A stretch of 64,000 bases of DNA from Ashinkailepas kermadecensis (GCA_034440615.1 JAOTOM010005130.1:392001-456000), one strand, 5' to 3'. Counted from the stretch's first letter, positions 10,301-23,726 are shown. Notes: generated from the sequence alone by a model not told the origin. Numbers and translations are program-made.

Positions 10301-11905
10301 TTAGGAAGGACGCTATCCTCCCAGAGTAAGCATGCTCACCAATTTTCCTCTAAATTCATGATTCAAAGACATACATTAAACACCAACTGTTGACGTCCAA
10401 GATATCACAAGGGAACAGGAAAAGGAAAAGGTTAGGCCAGGTTTTTAAGTGCAATTTTTGAACTGAAAAAATGGCTTCAAATTTTGTTTTGTTTTACTTA
10501 TTCTCGCATTGAATGATATGCTATATTAAGTTTATGCCACATTTTTAAAACATTATTTTGTATGCCAAATTACCCAACTCATTGCATTAGAAAAAGTAAT
10601 TCCAAGAATTCCAAAAATTACCTTCACATACATATTTACCCAGTGATGTTCCTAGGTGTTTCTGAATGACCCTTTGAAATGGCATGACCTATTTATTTTT
10701 GGATTGCTGTACAGGCGGTACAGGTTCCAAGAGCAGTCATACTTTTGGAATCTGGGAAATTTACATTCCTCCAAAAATGAATCTTGGACCTTAACCATGC
10801 AACACAGATGGCGCACAATGGCATGATGTGATGGATATTTATTGGAGAATTGTATGAGTTAAATTTTACAAGAAAACAATGGTTTGATTTATATCCTGGA
10901 ATCATGGAATTGGGTAGAATGTCTCTAGTAATCGGAAATAACTTTGGAGATCATAGCTTACTTCGTGTTTGTGATATTCGAGACTGTATTTTGATTGTTT
11001 CAGTTGGCTTTAACATTTTTTATGACATAGCAATAAGCTTGAACTCTGCCAACAACACATGAATGGTTAACAATCGCTAGAGAAGGAGGCTATGGTCTAC
11101 ATGACGAGATGACGTTTTGGATGTTGGAAATCATCGATCAAGCTGTTTTCCTAATCATGACCAGGACTCCAATGAACCCCAAAGTCCCTTGCTACTCACA
11201 ATTAGGTCCATGACGCACAATTCGACATGAACGCACGTTTCCAATCGCTGTTTATCCTGTCCGTTGGCGGCCAACAAGGAGACATTCACGATTGGCGCAG
11301 CCGCGTCATAACTGTATGGGCGCCTAATTATTGCTAAATGTTTGGAATAACTTTATTTTGAGAAAGTAGTGGACGAAGCTACTTCTTTTTGTTTTGAATT
11401 TATAGCTCTTACCATTAAAACATATTTACGTTTGCATATTTAGGTCAGAACTTCTCGTTTCGCATCCCCATCATCGAACATTAATTTATAAAGTGCTGTA
11501 CACCACTTGGCCACCGGCCCTGTTAGTGCGGACATGCTTTACATGTGTATAGAGTCATAAGAAACACAATTAATACAAATGTAGCGAAATTTCATTGAAA
11601 TTTCTGACACATCAGCTGTAAAACCAACGCCCAAGATTTCTTTTACAAAATAATCTTCAACAAAATGCTTCTACATGCTTTAACGCTAGATACCTGATAT
11701 ACTTTGTATTGGGCCAAACGACTCGAGAAGGTGAACGGACCGTCACTTTCTTCAATGGGGTATCCTATCTCAACCATCACACCAATCGTCTTAGGTTTCC
11801 CTGGTATTCGACCTATCAGATTTTAGCATGACCTACGGTAAAAATAATATAGGATATGGACTGTTGCTACCACAACACGAAGTGGTATCCCCAAATATCT
11901 TCTAA
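7373..11905. other. non-coding, no gene recognised
   Basis: About 4.5 kb without a family-like frame. Overlapping open frames on both strands at 8751-9421 and at 7526-7813 arise in a GC-richer stretch and show no motif. 9420-11900 is AT-rich. I see no tRNA, repeat array or recognisable transposon end here. Confidence 0.5.
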
Positions 11906-11929
11906 TCATTGGCTGATATAGGGTGTGGG

Positions 11930-12231
11930 GGAGCAGTGGTGGCATGTATCCCCTCCGCATGGAAAGGGGACTCCCCTCCGGGAAGGCTTCAGTGCACCCG
12001 CCCACCTTCCGCTCCAGGCATTTCTCAGCGAAATGCTCATCTCTCGGAGGAAAAGGCGGCCCCTAGGACACGAAGAGGGCCGCCACTTCAGCATGCTGGA
12101 GTGCACCCCCTCCCCCGTTCAACGATTTTCTGTCGAATGCGTCGTTCCGGGGACTTTCGCAGTGAAATGAAGAAATGGTGCTACTCCAGACAAGTGCCTC
12201 CATCCATTGCACATTTCTGGATCCACCCCTG
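11930..12231. mobile_element. possible hAT-like terminal sequence
   Basis: On the minus strand the segment ending at 12231 begins CAGGGGTGGATCCAGAAATG, close to the CAGGGGCGGATCCAG start common to hAT-type elements. A convincing partner end is not seen, though the left side is rich in GGGG/CCCC runs (11930-12110). Treat as a candidate relic of a short non-autonomous element. Confidence 0.3.
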
Positions 12232-12471
12232 TTATAATTTTTCCAAGTAAAGTACAGGCAATTTTGGTACGCATCTTCATCAACATGAAACATCCATTTC
12301 ATTTTATCCCCACACAGCGGGGGCTGCTAATGTTTTCGACAAGATTGTGCTATCAAGGAGTTCGTTATCAGGTCCATCTGCTGCCCTCCATGGAGGTTTA
12401 GAGGGTACATTCTTGCACCTCTGCTGGTGTGTGCATATTTAAGCCTATGTTTTATTGTGTTAACAATCAGT

Positions 12472-12740
12472 GGCGTACCTAGGATTTGTGTTAAGGGGGC
12501 GGGCAAACGGATTTGGAGGGCCCCACACACCCCATTTATAAATAGTCCCCGGATTTCGAACACTATTTTTGCAAATGGGTCCATTTTTTGTTTGTTATTT
12601 AACGTAATTAGTGGCCAACTTAATTGGCCTTTGGAGGGACCCCAATCGACCACCATCGTTTCTGAGTCGCCAGATTTCAACCATAACTCCCCCACCCTGT
12701 TCGAAGGTTTTTCTTTTGGAATCCCTTGATAAATCACCTC
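12472..12740 (+). mobile_element. possible transposon terminus (CAGTGGCGTACC type)
   Basis: CAGTGGCGTACCTAGGATTT at 12472 followed by a G-rich run matches a terminus widespread among animal non-autonomous elements. The same CAGTGGCRTACC-type sequence caps the 21-bp arrays on the minus strand. No opposite end was identified, so the extent is a guess. Confidence 0.3.
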
Positions 12741-15700
12741 ACACTGCGGAAGTTACACCTGTACAAATCACTTGAAGTAGCGTGGCGTCGCGAGGCTGGC
12801 AGCGTAACAGCCGAACTGGCTGTTACGCTCCGAGTTTGCCAGGTCTTTGGCAAATCCAGCTGACATTTGTCAATGTCCATGCCGCCCAATTTTAAATGCA
12901 GCCTATGCCCAAACTCGTGTTTCGCTTCGAATTTAGACCATTTCATTTTGAACTTGGAAAAGACAAAGATGGGAAGAAAAAGGAAGTGAAAACGTGGAAT
13001 GCTTGACAGCAGTAGCAATAATTGAAAATTAATCAGCTTTATGCCCTGTTCTTTGTGCACTAGGGATGACGAAAAAAAATATTCCGGGATACATCTTGCT
13101 TTGATTACACAAATTATTTGGCAATGGTAATGGCACAAATGGATTTGATTGCTTTGGCGACACAAATGTGAATAAAACATTTCATGTCAATCGGACAAAA
13201 CTTAGAGAAAATCGGAGGAACTTAGAGAAACATAAAGCGCATGCCCAAAAGCAGCACAATTAACTAGGAAAACCGTCATCTCCATATTCTTCTACACGGG
13301 AATGAATTGTTTTTGCGTGGTAGAGGAGAGCGTATAGTTCAAACAAATAAAACGTGTCGTATACCAGATATTTGGACAAATAATACGTCAAGCAGTTCTT
13401 ATGGAACCCGGATCTCATCTCCTGTTTGGAAAGGACAAAAAGAGCTGTATGCTTCCATTCCCTCAATGCCTGTTCAAACCTTACATCAGCGTATCGTCGA
13501 CGAACACCGCATGCCTAAGCATGCACTGGTTTTTGTGTGTTGAACCAGATAAGACCTCCAGATTTGCCAGTAGGCCCGTCAGTAAAGGCGTGATAAGCAC
13601 TGCCGGCGGTCAGCGTGTCGAGCACGACAGTGAAAGTTGCAGGAGCTGCTTGTTCCTGGACACGTTGTAGGGTATGAATACATATCATGCAATCTAGTTT
13701 CCGTTCATCGTATTGTCAGGTGGCTGTAGCTGGTGTGATGTCTGTAACCGCATGTGCGCCCTGGCAAGCCAGCTGACTGTAGCCGGTGATTGAGCTTGAT
13801 TTGATCATTTGGTCGAGTGCTGGACTCTACTGCCCCGGCAGACAGTGAGCGACCAAACACAACATCTGAGGCTTCATGTATGCGATATGAAAACATCTGT
13901 TTGACGGTTTGATGCATCACGATCGGATATATGCTGATGTATAGGTCCGCGTAGGCTTCTCGTCATTGAAAATGGAAGTGGTGGATCTCATGCAAGGCTT
14001 TGCCAGGCTTGGTAAATATGGCAGTGTGCCTGCTGATAGTGAATGGGCAGACTAGACCCAAAAGCCTCGATGTCTTCCGTAATCACTTTGCTGCTCGAAT
14101 GTCAATGCTGTCGCTCTACATCATTGATCGCCATCATCGCCATCATCATTGCCATCATCATTGTCGCTCGCCAATGTGACGATTCGAAGCCCTCATGAGA
14201 CGATTGGGCTGAGCAATGAAACCACCCAAACAAGATGGAACATTAAATTGCCTCGTGTTATGTAGACGAATATTAAAAGCGAATAATTATTATGCAATGA
14301 CCATTTTCCCATCACTCATCATTTTGCTCCAATCTGCTCTTACCGTAGACCAGTTATTGGTGGTGCATTTGTAGATTATCGAGGAACCGGCCATTTTACA
14401 ATATCAATAGAATACAATGAGCAAAGGTCGGCACAGAAGGTCTCCAAAGAGATTCCAGCGGTCCGTTTCTTTCAGATCATGCAAACTGATCAGAAAAACA
14501 CATTGTGAAATGTTTAGCACTTGCATAGATATATTAGCACTTTATTCGCTTTTTGTGCAGGGAGCAACTTAATGCCATACTTGTCCTGCATGATTCCAAA
14601 TATCAGAACTTTTCGTAATTGGAGGGTTTGGTTGGCCCACCGAAACATTCGACCTCTCCCAGGGTTGTCGGTTGGATCCTCTCCTAATAGTTCAAGTGTT
14701 ATTTTTCTCGAACCTGCGAACCTGGCTGGTTCTTCAAAACATGTGATGGGCAAGGCTGGTGGCCCGTGAGCTGGTCCAACGTCGTTCGACGCTTTCGACC
14801 AGCAAATTCGAACATTTCCCGGCAAAGGAATGTAAGCCTCCTTATAGTTCTTTAACCCTCGAACCCTCCAAGATGAAGAGGTTCGTGCAATGACTGCCTG
14901 TCTAACGTTCCATTAGCTAGGAACGTATATCTGAAGCTTAGGCGTGTGTGTTGCTGTCGTGGCGATCCTGCATATTGTAACGCCAATCGGGTCAACCTTG
15001 GGGTCCCCACAATTAACAAATGGGCCCTCACCACTAACTTCACTGACTTGGTGCTGGAGATTCGAGGGCTCAAACCTTCGGTGGAGATGCAGATACATAG
15101 TTAACTTGTATCACGCGTAAGCTGAAGCTGTGGTTACATGGCCGATGAGAATCGACAAGAAAGATACAATGCTGCACCGTTAGTCAGAATGCACTATTCA
15201 CTGATTATAATTCACATTCCTCAACATAAATGACTAACAGTTAATGTTAAACTATGTAAGTCATCTCTTGAAACTAAGTTGTGAGGACTGGGAAAGAACT
15301 GTGGCAGTACACAAGCGTTTTAAATTAACTATGTTGATGCAACGTCACGCGACTAACAATACACCCCAAAGTTGTCGGGGTGGAATGGATGGGGGAGGAG
15401 GAGAAGTGTTATTGGCTTCACTTTGGAGTGGAAGCAGATTTGGGTGGCTTACAGCTTACGGAGCAGAACGTCAGATGCACCCCTCCCCCACTCGAGGGGT
15501 GAGTTTGGAGGTGGTAAATTGGAGTTTCACGAACTTGCATGCCGGGTATTGCGGTCGCACGCGATGCGGACCGAGTTTCTTCTTCCTCTTCTTCTTTAGC
15601 AGTGGCAGAGTGCCATCCGCTAGATATTTCTTACGTTAAGGAAAGGGCTACGTTAAGCCGGCTTATGTGGCATGACCGAGTCCGGCCGCAGCCAGACGGC

Positions 15701-15848
15701 CAGATCTTGGCCCCACGCTTCAAACGCCAGTAGAGATGCATTCCGGGCGCACTCGGCCATCTCAGTTCCCCAGTTGGGCCGGGACCATGGTGGCAGAGCC
15801 CGCCGCCCGTTCCAATGCTGACTGGGCTGCCACCTGGACATTAACACT
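12741..15848. other. non-coding; CATCAT-type microsatellite at 14122-14170
   Basis: No gene recognised. 14122-14170 is an imperfect run of CATCATTGC/CATCATCGC. Open frames at 14514-14825 (minus) and 14521-14769 (plus) overlap antisense and show no motif. 15360-15540 is G-rich on the plus strand. Confidence 0.5.
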
Positions 15849-16015
15849 GTACGGTCCGAGGTCCGAGGTACAGTCCGAGGTCCGAGGTAAGGTCCGAGGT
15901 CCGAGGTATGGTCCGAGGTCCGAAGTATGGTCCGAAGTCCGAGGTATGGTCCGAGGTCCGAGGTATGATCCGAGGTCCGAGGTATGGTCCGAGGCATTCG
16001 GCTCCAGGTCCGAGT
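15849..16015. repeat. minisatellite of GGTCCGAGGTMYG units
   Basis: Tandem copies of GGTCCGA(G/A)GT separated by AYG or directly fused, giving units of about 8, 11 and 19 bases in mixed order. The repeat creates a periodic open frame on the minus strand (repeating TSDLGPYLG and PRTSDHT) that is not evidence for a protein. Confidence 0.9.
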
Positions 16016-16768
16016 CACATGACGGGCTACGTCACTTCCTGAACCTCCAACCCAAGCATGATCAGAACAGTAGCAGCTTTTGAGACTGAATTAGTGATGC
16101 CACAGGCAACCATTAAATGTCCCACGCCTCTAAGCCAGTTCCATCAAAATGTTTACCAAGCTGGCATGGCGGCGGTTTAGGCAATGTTGAGGTTGACATC
16201 ATGCACAATCAGGCGATCTGGCAACAAATAACAGCTTGACACGTATCCCATAATCAAAGGACTCACCATGACCAGGCTTGGCAACAGGCCGAGATAGGGG
16301 TGACCGGGTCTAGTTGGTACAATTTTGACGAATCTCAAAGTAACGGATGACTTTGGAGGGGTAGCGAAGAGATAGCTACACCTATGCCAAGCCTAAATCT
16401 TCTAGTGTCATCCCCGATAATTTGTTCGTGGTATCTTCTGGGCTTTCCACCAGAGAGTAAAACATCGCGCAACTACCGGTTCATCAACTTACCCCGCTAT
16501 AGGGATAAGTTGTTGCTGACGATGGGGTAAGGTGATAAAATGTAGCTTAATAAAATATATTATTTATATGTGGCGTCACCTTACGCCATCTGAAAGGTTC
16601 ATATTTACCTGTACAGTAATGAGTCTGGGTTGGTTTACGCCATTTATGGAATGCGCAAACGTTCATTCCATAGCTGCACCTTTTCCTTCGTTCAGTCTTT
16701 TCAGTCGGGTGATAAATGCCCATAGAAATATTGAATAGGATTATCTTGAAACAGTTTTACCAAACACC
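16016..16768. other. non-coding, nothing recognised
   Basis: No motif-bearing frame, tandem repeat or transposon end seen between the minisatellite and the TTAA element. Confidence 0.5.
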
Positions 16769-17606
16769 TTAACCCTTCCGGTCAAACGTCTTTCCGGTCA
16801 GATCCTCACACCCCGTCTCGGGGGAGGGGGCATTTCGTACACCCTCTAAATTCCAAACTAAGCGTTGCACGAAAACGAAAGTGGTGTCATCAACAAGCGC
16901 TCTACAAGTAGGGTCTGAAACCACCCAAAAAGTCCCCAAACGTGACGTCACTAGGGGAGCCCACTGGATGATGACTGACATCATGTTTTTGGCTCTGGGA
17001 GTTCATTTTGGGGTGATTTAAAAACAAATATCATTTGGAATCAGAAAAGGAAGGCGAAATCGGCCATGGCGTCAACATTTTTGCACACATAAAATCAATA
17101 TTTTAATTTTAGAAATTAAAACAAATTGAGTTTTAAATTTTCCTGAATTTGCTCTTTAGTGGATAGAGAACAGCGCGAAACGTTGTGTTAAGTAAACTCT
17201 CCCAAATAAAAAGTGCTTACTTTAGTCAGAATCTTCGATTTTAGCCTTAATGGGCAAATATATACGAGTTTATACGTCATCAAAATCAAAAGAAATCAAA
17301 ACTTCATCCGATACTTTTGTTCCATCCCTAAAGATAAGCAAACGATGAAAGTTTCATTCAAATGTCTTCTTCCATTAAAGCGTGATGACTGGTTGAACAT
17401 TTTTGGAAGTGACCTCACTTCACCTTGAATAACTCGTTGATCATAGATGACCTGACCTCAACATTTTCACACAACATGCCAAATTGAGGTGGATAAAGAT
17501 GCAATAAATTTCGGCGCGCTGCTGCTCGCCGTTCTTCACTATCCGCGGTAAACCTCAGGCGGGGAGTGGAGGGGGGGGAGGGGCGTAAAAAAACCAAGTG
17601 TGTTAA
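16769..17606 (-). mobile_element. TTAA-flanked non-autonomous element, copy B
   Basis: Reverse-oriented relative to copies A and C. TTAA is present at both boundaries (16769-16772 and 17603-17606). The low-coordinate end reads TTAACCCTTCCGGTC, the counterpart of the GGAAGGTTAA-type right end of copy C. The interior shows the shared landmarks, including GTTCAACCAGTCAT and AAACTAAGCGTTGC in complement. No coding capacity. Confidence 0.75.
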
Positions 17607-18671
17607 TAAAAATAGGCAATTCTATCGTTATTATGTTTCGTTACCAGTCCATAATACGTTGATGCAGACTAACATTGATACAGACTATTTAAGTTGATAC
17701 AGGCTATATCACTTTTCCACGCAGGTTTTCTGGTGTAGGCTGCAACATGTTATATGCAACATTGCGAGCACAGTGTAGCGGCAAACGATAAAAGCATTTC
17801 ACCGTTGGAAAGATAGAGAGCATGATAATGATAACAGATACCGAAAAGGTTAGTAAGTGCGCGTCAAATTAGAAATTCAGTTGGAAGTACAGATATTTAA
17901 ATTCTACTTTCGCTACAAAAATGTGCTACATCGTTACCATTCCGCAGTCATGGGTCTAAAGGACTTGCGCTTGTTTTTGCCGCGAGAAGAGGATGCCAGT
18001 AGCAGTATGTGCGATAGCCATGGAAACCAGCTTCATACTTATGGAGAAAATGCTGTTGTATCAACCATCCCATGAATCAATTAGCCCTGATCTCCCTACC
18101 ATGAAGCAGAGAATCACGTGACAACTGGCATAATCTTTGGCAATCAATATCGGCCAGGACAGAACATTGTTGTGCAACACTTGGCAACGCTCTAGAGGAA
18201 TAATGGGGAGCAGGCTCAAGCGGCAGCAATAGTAGAAAGAACACTATGGTAGGCGGCTTGAACAGGCTTGAGGACGGCCAACTTACTGTGCTCGTGATTG
18301 CCGCCTCAATGCCATTCTGGTCGTCAGAATTGGTGTATCCCTGCGCGCCGCGTACTTTCCGGTTCCAACTCAATCCAACTTCCGAATCACGTAATGCCTC
18401 GTCTGCTGATCTTGTTACCAGAGCGCCATGCCGAAGCGCGCACTGCTCCCCAGCAGGGTGCTTCGAACACTGCCGCTGTACTCCAGCCGAATGAAGAATA
18501 CCACCCCTCCTGACTCCCAACATCGACTCGCCCGGCACTGCGATAGCCAGCAACGGGCGGTTTGACATGAAATTGACCAAACACCTGGAACGTGTTGAGA
18601 ATTCAAATTAGCGTAGTTACTCGTACATAATCTTAGTGGAACGTTTCAGCCACATTGGTCGCGAGAACGCA
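17607..18671. other. non-coding, nothing recognised
   Basis: The 167-codon minus-strand frame at 18077-18580 is antisense to two plus-strand frames of similar length and lacks a recognisable domain, so it is not called as a gene. Confidence 0.45.
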
Positions 18672-18770
18672 ACTGGCATCAGATTTCACCAGATATCACC
18701 AAATTAATTTAACCAGATATTACCTGATATCGTCAGATATCACCAGATATCACCAGATATCATCAGCATA
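18672..18770. repeat. short tandem repeat of CAGATATCACC
   Basis: About nine imperfect 11-12 base units (ACCAGATATCA and variants such as CCTGATATCGT). GATATC is self-complementary, so the array also offers repeated small palindromes. Confidence 0.85.
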
Positions 18771-19869
18771 AGCGTAGGAACGTCTTAAAAAGTGGGTGGG
18801 CCAGGGTGAACAGCGGGGGCGCACCCAGGAATTTCGCAAAGTACCATGGTTGAGTACTTTTGGACAGAGAACCCGACAATATTAATTGTGAACACACAAT
18901 TTTCACCGCTAGTGGGATGCCCCCTGGGCGCGCCTATGGCTAACAGCAACATGTGGTATTGAAAAAGAAACTATCATCGTAGCATAAGTACCTTGAAATT
19001 CACATTTCTCGCTCAACCTGGAACTCTTCACGACCGATGGATTCTTTTGTAATAATAGGTTTATCTGCCTGGTTCGAGTGAAACCATTAGTATTACTATT
19101 ACTGTTCGAGCAAAATGTCTTCAACTTCCACTATGTGCATTTGTGTGGGCGGGGGGGGGGGGGGGGGTGCAAGCGCATTACAGCCTCACTAAATGGTATG
19201 TGGTGTGCCCTAGTTTCCATGATATAGTACTATGCGTCTTTAAGATGTCTCCCATTGTAAATATTGACCGATGTTGGTGAGGAGAAAGAATAAGCAAGAA
19301 CGTAGCTTACTTGCTGGCCCATGGCAAAATAAGTATCATGATTGATGCTGGAGAGGATATGAAACAGGAAAGGTGGGTGATCGCTGGTTTAAAATTATTC
19401 GATACGGTGTGTGGCAGACCAAGATTGGCAGGTTAACAGACACAGAAAGACGCAATACATAAAAATGCATGGTATGGTGTTCGTCATCAGGGTTTAACTC
19501 CGACACATAGGTGATGAGTCAACTCAATCACCCTTGTAGTACGCATCGTGCACCTTAGAATATCCGCCACTTGTAACGAAATTCTACAACTACATCATGT
19601 GGCACCCGGCTGAAACGGAATGTAAGCGCTTATTTTGGTGACTAACTATTCAGTGCAAAATAGCTGACAGGTGTGTAACAAAGTTGGTTTTTGGGTCATC
19701 CTAATCCCAGCCATTCAACCCCCTACCCCCACAGATAATGTCTCAACAATGTCCGGCACCTACCTGGTGCCAGCTTGTCTGCTTGCCTACGTAAGCAAGC
19801 CACCGCTCCAGTCGAGGTCGATCATTGGACCTTGCACCTACCCCTCCCCTCCGGTACCCCGGCGTCCCG
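18771..19869. other. non-coding; G17 run at 19151-19167
   Basis: No gene seen. 18815-18935 has a pair of G/C-rich segments (GGGGGCGCACCCAGGAATTT near 18817 and CCCCCTGGGCGCGCC near 18919) in inverted relation, possibly the remains of a very short non-autonomous element. A 17-base G homopolymer lies at 19151-19167. Confidence 0.5.
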
Positions 19870-20430
19870 TCACCGTCGTTAGATGTTAGATGCCAGCTGT
19901 CATGCGGTGATGTGACCGAGTGTCGCTATTGTGTCAGGCGCTGTGTCGCCAGACCAGAGGCTGCAGTACCGCGCCTCTGCCAATCAGACGCTGTTGTGGT
20001 TCACCAGAGGCCGGTGAAATGCTGAGGCTGCTCACGTGTCGATGCCAGGCCGAGCGAGGCTGCCGAAGTGCACTCTCAGCACCAGTTCCCACGGATGGGG
20101 ACCGAAATGCTGAGATCAGAGTCTGTCTCTGATGTCTCAGAGAGATGTCGCGCCCGCCTGCAGGACAGTGCACGGGGTTCAGAGCGAGCCTTTGTTCTCT
20201 GGCCGGGGGATGAGTAACCCCACTGGCCATGCGGCGCAGTCAGTCATGTGACGTGTTGCGAGCTGATCACGTAATAGTGACGTAGAGTGAGTTACCTCGG
20301 ACAGAGCCGCGAGGGCTTTTCCTCTGACTACCGAGCGCTCGTCGCGAGCGGACGTCACCGCTGGCGCGGCTGGCCGAGCCTGGCTAGCCGCCCTGGCTGG
20401 CCCTGGCTCACCACTGGAGGTATGTGAGGC
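19870..20430 (-). repeat. GC-rich dispersed repeat, copy 1 (inverted to 26360-26850)
   Basis: The complement of this segment aligns in order with 26360-26850: shared landmarks are TACCTCCAGT, GAGACATCAGAGACA, CGTGGGAAC, TCGGCCTGGC and GCGACACAGCGCCTGA followed by AATAGCGAC. It is CpG-rich compared with its surroundings. No frame is conserved between the copies, so it looks non-coding. Confidence 0.65.
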
Positions 20431-21019
20431 TGATAGCAAATCGCTGGTCTGTTGAGATGTAGTTCTCTGATATGAAGTAGTTGCACCTGTCTGTCAAAAT
20501 GAAGCTACCTTGTTAACGCATATATCATGCTGCGCCATTAACGTCTCAAGCATCATGGCCGCTGACTGTTTGATTAATAGACCAATATAGACGTGCTGGC
20601 TTTGGAGGTGTGTGTCAAGATGTGAGATCAGAGCTCTGAGATGAAGGCTTAGAGCTATTGAATGAATACTCCCGGGGTATTAATATCGTCCAACGTCGAG
20701 GTCAAACCCTAGACTATACACGAGCCTAAAGAAGTTTGCACCATCAGAGAGGGGGAGAAAAAGACTTTTCTACAGGTGACAATACACGGCAACTCATAAA
20801 GTTATAACGTGTTCAGACTTAAGAGACACAAAGGCCCATCCTGAATTCAATTCGATGATTAGTTCTCTTCTTCTCACGTTTTCCGGTTGCTAAGGAATAC
20901 GGATAACCGCTGAGCTTTGATTCACCTCATCCCTTTGGTTAATTTCGCTCCCAGGTTGGCTACCGAATTGAGGCTCTAGCCAGGTGTTCGTGTTTGGACC
21001 TCTCCGTTTTTCATTGTCT
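20431..21019. other. non-coding, nothing recognised
   Basis: AT-richer sequence between the GC-rich repeat and the 21-bp array. No motif-bearing frame. Confidence 0.5.
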
Positions 21020-23518
21020 ACGGATGTGTTTAGCACTCCAGCCGATTTTTGTTAGTGGTCAGACACATTTTATGCGACCCCGGCTCTTTTTTTAAGAGTT
21101 TTGTTGCTTCTTTGTGGACCGACGATATTTCGTTTAGGTATCGGCGCGTTCTCGCATACCTCAAATGTGTATTTAATGCCCGGTCTTTTTGTTCCTTCTC
21201 TTGGACCATGTCGATTTCTGAGGGCCCAGCCTGTTTTTGAGGCCCCCATGCGGTCTCAAAGCGACAGTGTGCTTTGAGGGCCTCGTTTTTAGCTAGCATT
21301 TTTATAAAGCTTCCGGTGGGTTTACTTAGATGTGCAACGCATGTTTTGAGGCCCTGTCGCATTTTGCCAGACTCAGTACGCTTTGGAGGGTCCTGCGCAT
21401 CTTCGTCCTCCAGTTGTGCTCTTAGGGTCCCTCTATGTTTATTTGGGATTCCTCGCTTATATTTGTGGGACCCCAGCACGATATTTGGGGCTCCGGTATA
21501 ATATCTCGAGGTCCCGTCGCGACTTTTCGGGCCCAGACACGTGGTTCCGTGGGATCCGATGCCAGTTTTCTGGGCTTGACACAATTTTTGGTGACTTCTT
21601 CTGAATTATATAAAGTTCGAGCCACGCCCTGATTTTTCGGGCCCCGGCGGCATTTTGTATTCTGTCCCGTCGCGATTTTTCTTAGCTCCGGTGCCGTATG
21701 TTTTTCGGTGCCGTATGCGAATTGGTAAGGTGCGAATGCGAATTGGTATCTGGTGATATGTTTGGGCTAAGGAGCGATTTTCCTGACTCGGACGTTTATT
21801 TTTCGGAATCTCTCTATATTTTGAAGGGCTCCGGCATAATTCTTGTCGGGTCCCGATGCCATTTTGTGGCCACGCTGTGCTCATTTTGAAACATCGGCGA
21901 CACTTTGTGGGAGCCTCGAGGTAGTTTTTTTTATATAACCCAACCAGAATTTATCGGCCTATCGACAGGAATTTTTGGTACCAAACGCGATATTTGGGGG
22001 GGGCTTGGCGCTAGTTCATGGGGCGCATTGTCCTTATCTGTGCCCCAGCGAGATTTTGGTGTTCCCAGCGCAAATTTTCGGGCCCGATACAAGTTTTTTT
22101 GGTGCCCACTGTATTCATTTATAACCGCTAATTCTGGGTCCCCAGACGCGAATGTATGGGGATCCAGAACCATTTTTGGTGACACCGGAGCGATTCTTGG
22201 GTTCTTGGGAACCCACCTTTTCAGGATGGAGGGGGACATTTTCCTCTTTGGTATGCCACTGGGGCTGCTGAACGAGTTTTATTCAACCGATGGCCCCCTT
22301 CAGAGTAGAAAGGCCCTTAGAAGAACTTCCTTTCGGGACCTGTTCTTAATTTTCCGGTGCTCGGGTCAACTCGTTGGAGTCCCTATGTTATTTTTTCGGG
22401 TCGACTTCTATCTTTGCAAGCCTCCTGCGCGATATTTTTATGCCCCGTTACGATTCTTCGGACTGCCGTGCATTTTTTTCGGTGCTCCAACCAGGTTATT
22501 TTCCCGGGACCGACGCGCTTTTGGTGTCTTGGACACAATATTTGTGGCCGCAGAGTGATATTACAGGTAGGAATTGATTATGGAGAAGCCAGCTGCGACT
22601 TGCGGGGCTCCGGCGCGACTTTTGGGCCCCTAGTGTGATTTCCAAGGGAAGCGGCGCAACGCTTTTGGATCTAAGTGCGACTTTTGGATCCTATTGTCGT
22701 TTGTTGGGAGGCCTATCGAAAGTGTTTTGGCCTCGACACGTTTTTGGGGGCCCATCACGTTTTGGTTTCCTTTGGAGCGATTGCTGGGACACCAGAGTGA
22801 TGTGCCATGTCCGGACTGCTTTTTTTTTGTTGTCCCCGGCTTCAATTATTGGGTGTTCCAGATGAGACTTTTGGGGCCCAGGTGCGGCCTGTCGAGCCCC
22901 AAGCGTGATTTTCAGAAGCCCGGCCAAAATTTTGGGTCCCCGTTGTGATTTTCAAGAACCCTGGCAAGACTTGCTTTGGCCCCTAGCGTGATTTTCGGGG
23001 CCCGGGCGCGAACTTTTGAGGCCCCAGAGTAATTTTCATGGGCTCTGTCCGTCTTTTCGCAGGCCAATTGTGATTTTCAAGCACGACTATTTTTGTGTGC
23101 TTCCAACGTGATTTTCATGGGCACCTGTCCGAATATTTTGGGGGCCAGTGCGATTCCGAGGGGCTCCGGCTTAATCTGTTGTGACCCAGCGTGATTTTGA
23201 GAGCCCGGCCAGTCTTTTTGGGGCCCAGTGTGATTTTCGTGGCCCTGGCGATATTTTTTTCACCCCAGGGTGATTTTCAGGGGCCCGGCCCGACCTTTTA
23301 AGGCCATAGCGTGACTTACGGTGGCCCTGGCATGACTTTTTGGAGTTCTTGCGCGAATTCTTCTGGGCCCTCAATGTGGTTTTATGGGCTCCGGTGCGAT
23401 TGTTCGGGACACCAGGACTTTTAGGAAGCCTGGTACTCTCTTTCCGAACACCGGCGCGGTTATTGGGGGCCACAACCTCTTAGGGGGCTGCTCCAATGCC
23501 CCCTTCGGTATGCCACTG
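21020..23518. repeat. degenerate 21-bp array family, copy 1
   Basis: About 2.5 kb of ~21-base units built on a pattern like CAGCGTGATTTTCGGGGCCC alternating with CGGCGCGACTTTTTGGGGCC, so the higher-order period is ~42. Units are clearest at 22890-23470. Because 21 is a multiple of three, all frames stay open for long stretches and peptides are heptad-periodic (for instance RRDFSGP, DTWFRGI, RCQFSGL in succession near 21517-21580); long open frames here (up to 217 codons at 21905-22558) are explained by this. A non-periodic core (22262-22395) splits the array in two. A second copy lies at 47455-49658 in the same orientation. Confidence 0.85.
22262..22395. repeat. conserved non-periodic core within 21-bp array copy 1
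   Basis: This segment lacks the 21-base periodicity and aligns with 48266-48400 in copy 2: shared parts include GCTGCTGAACGAGTTTT (one mismatch), TTCAGAGTAGAAAGGC and GTGCTCGGGTC. It is immediately preceded by GGTATGCCACTG, the same motif that terminates the whole copy at 23518. It therefore marks the joint between two head-to-tail arrays. Confidence 0.7.
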
Positions 23519-23619
23519 CGCATGCCCGAATGATTTCATAGCCTAATAATTACGTCTATGGAATCCATCGTACAAGATCGACAGAAGCGAGGCATCTGCC
23601 TGCCCACCTCAGTCTAGGC

Positions 23620-23678
23620 CACCACGGCAGCGCAACACCACGGCAGCGCAACACCACGGCAGCGCAACACCACGGCAA
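23620..23678. repeat. 16-bp tandem repeat (CACCACGGCAGCGCAA)n
   Basis: Three full units and a partial fourth with nearly no divergence, suggesting recent slippage. Confidence 0.9.
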
Positions 23679-23726
23679 CTCGGACAGCGTCAACCGTGCG
23701 TAAGCGTCGCCCTGAATCGCAGCTCC

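Noticed and set aside
15653..16083. Open frames of 115-121 codons on both strands
   Set aside because: Generated by the GGTCCGAGGT minisatellite.
18077..18580. 167-codon minus-strand frame
   Set aside because: Antisense plus-strand frames of similar length and no recognisable domain; a GC-rich chance frame is more likely.
21905..22558. 217-codon open frame, and others of 130-184 codons within both 21-bp arrays
   Set aside because: The 21-base period keeps all three forward and reverse frames partly open; peptides are heptad-periodic without a domain, so I annotate the repeat and not proteins.
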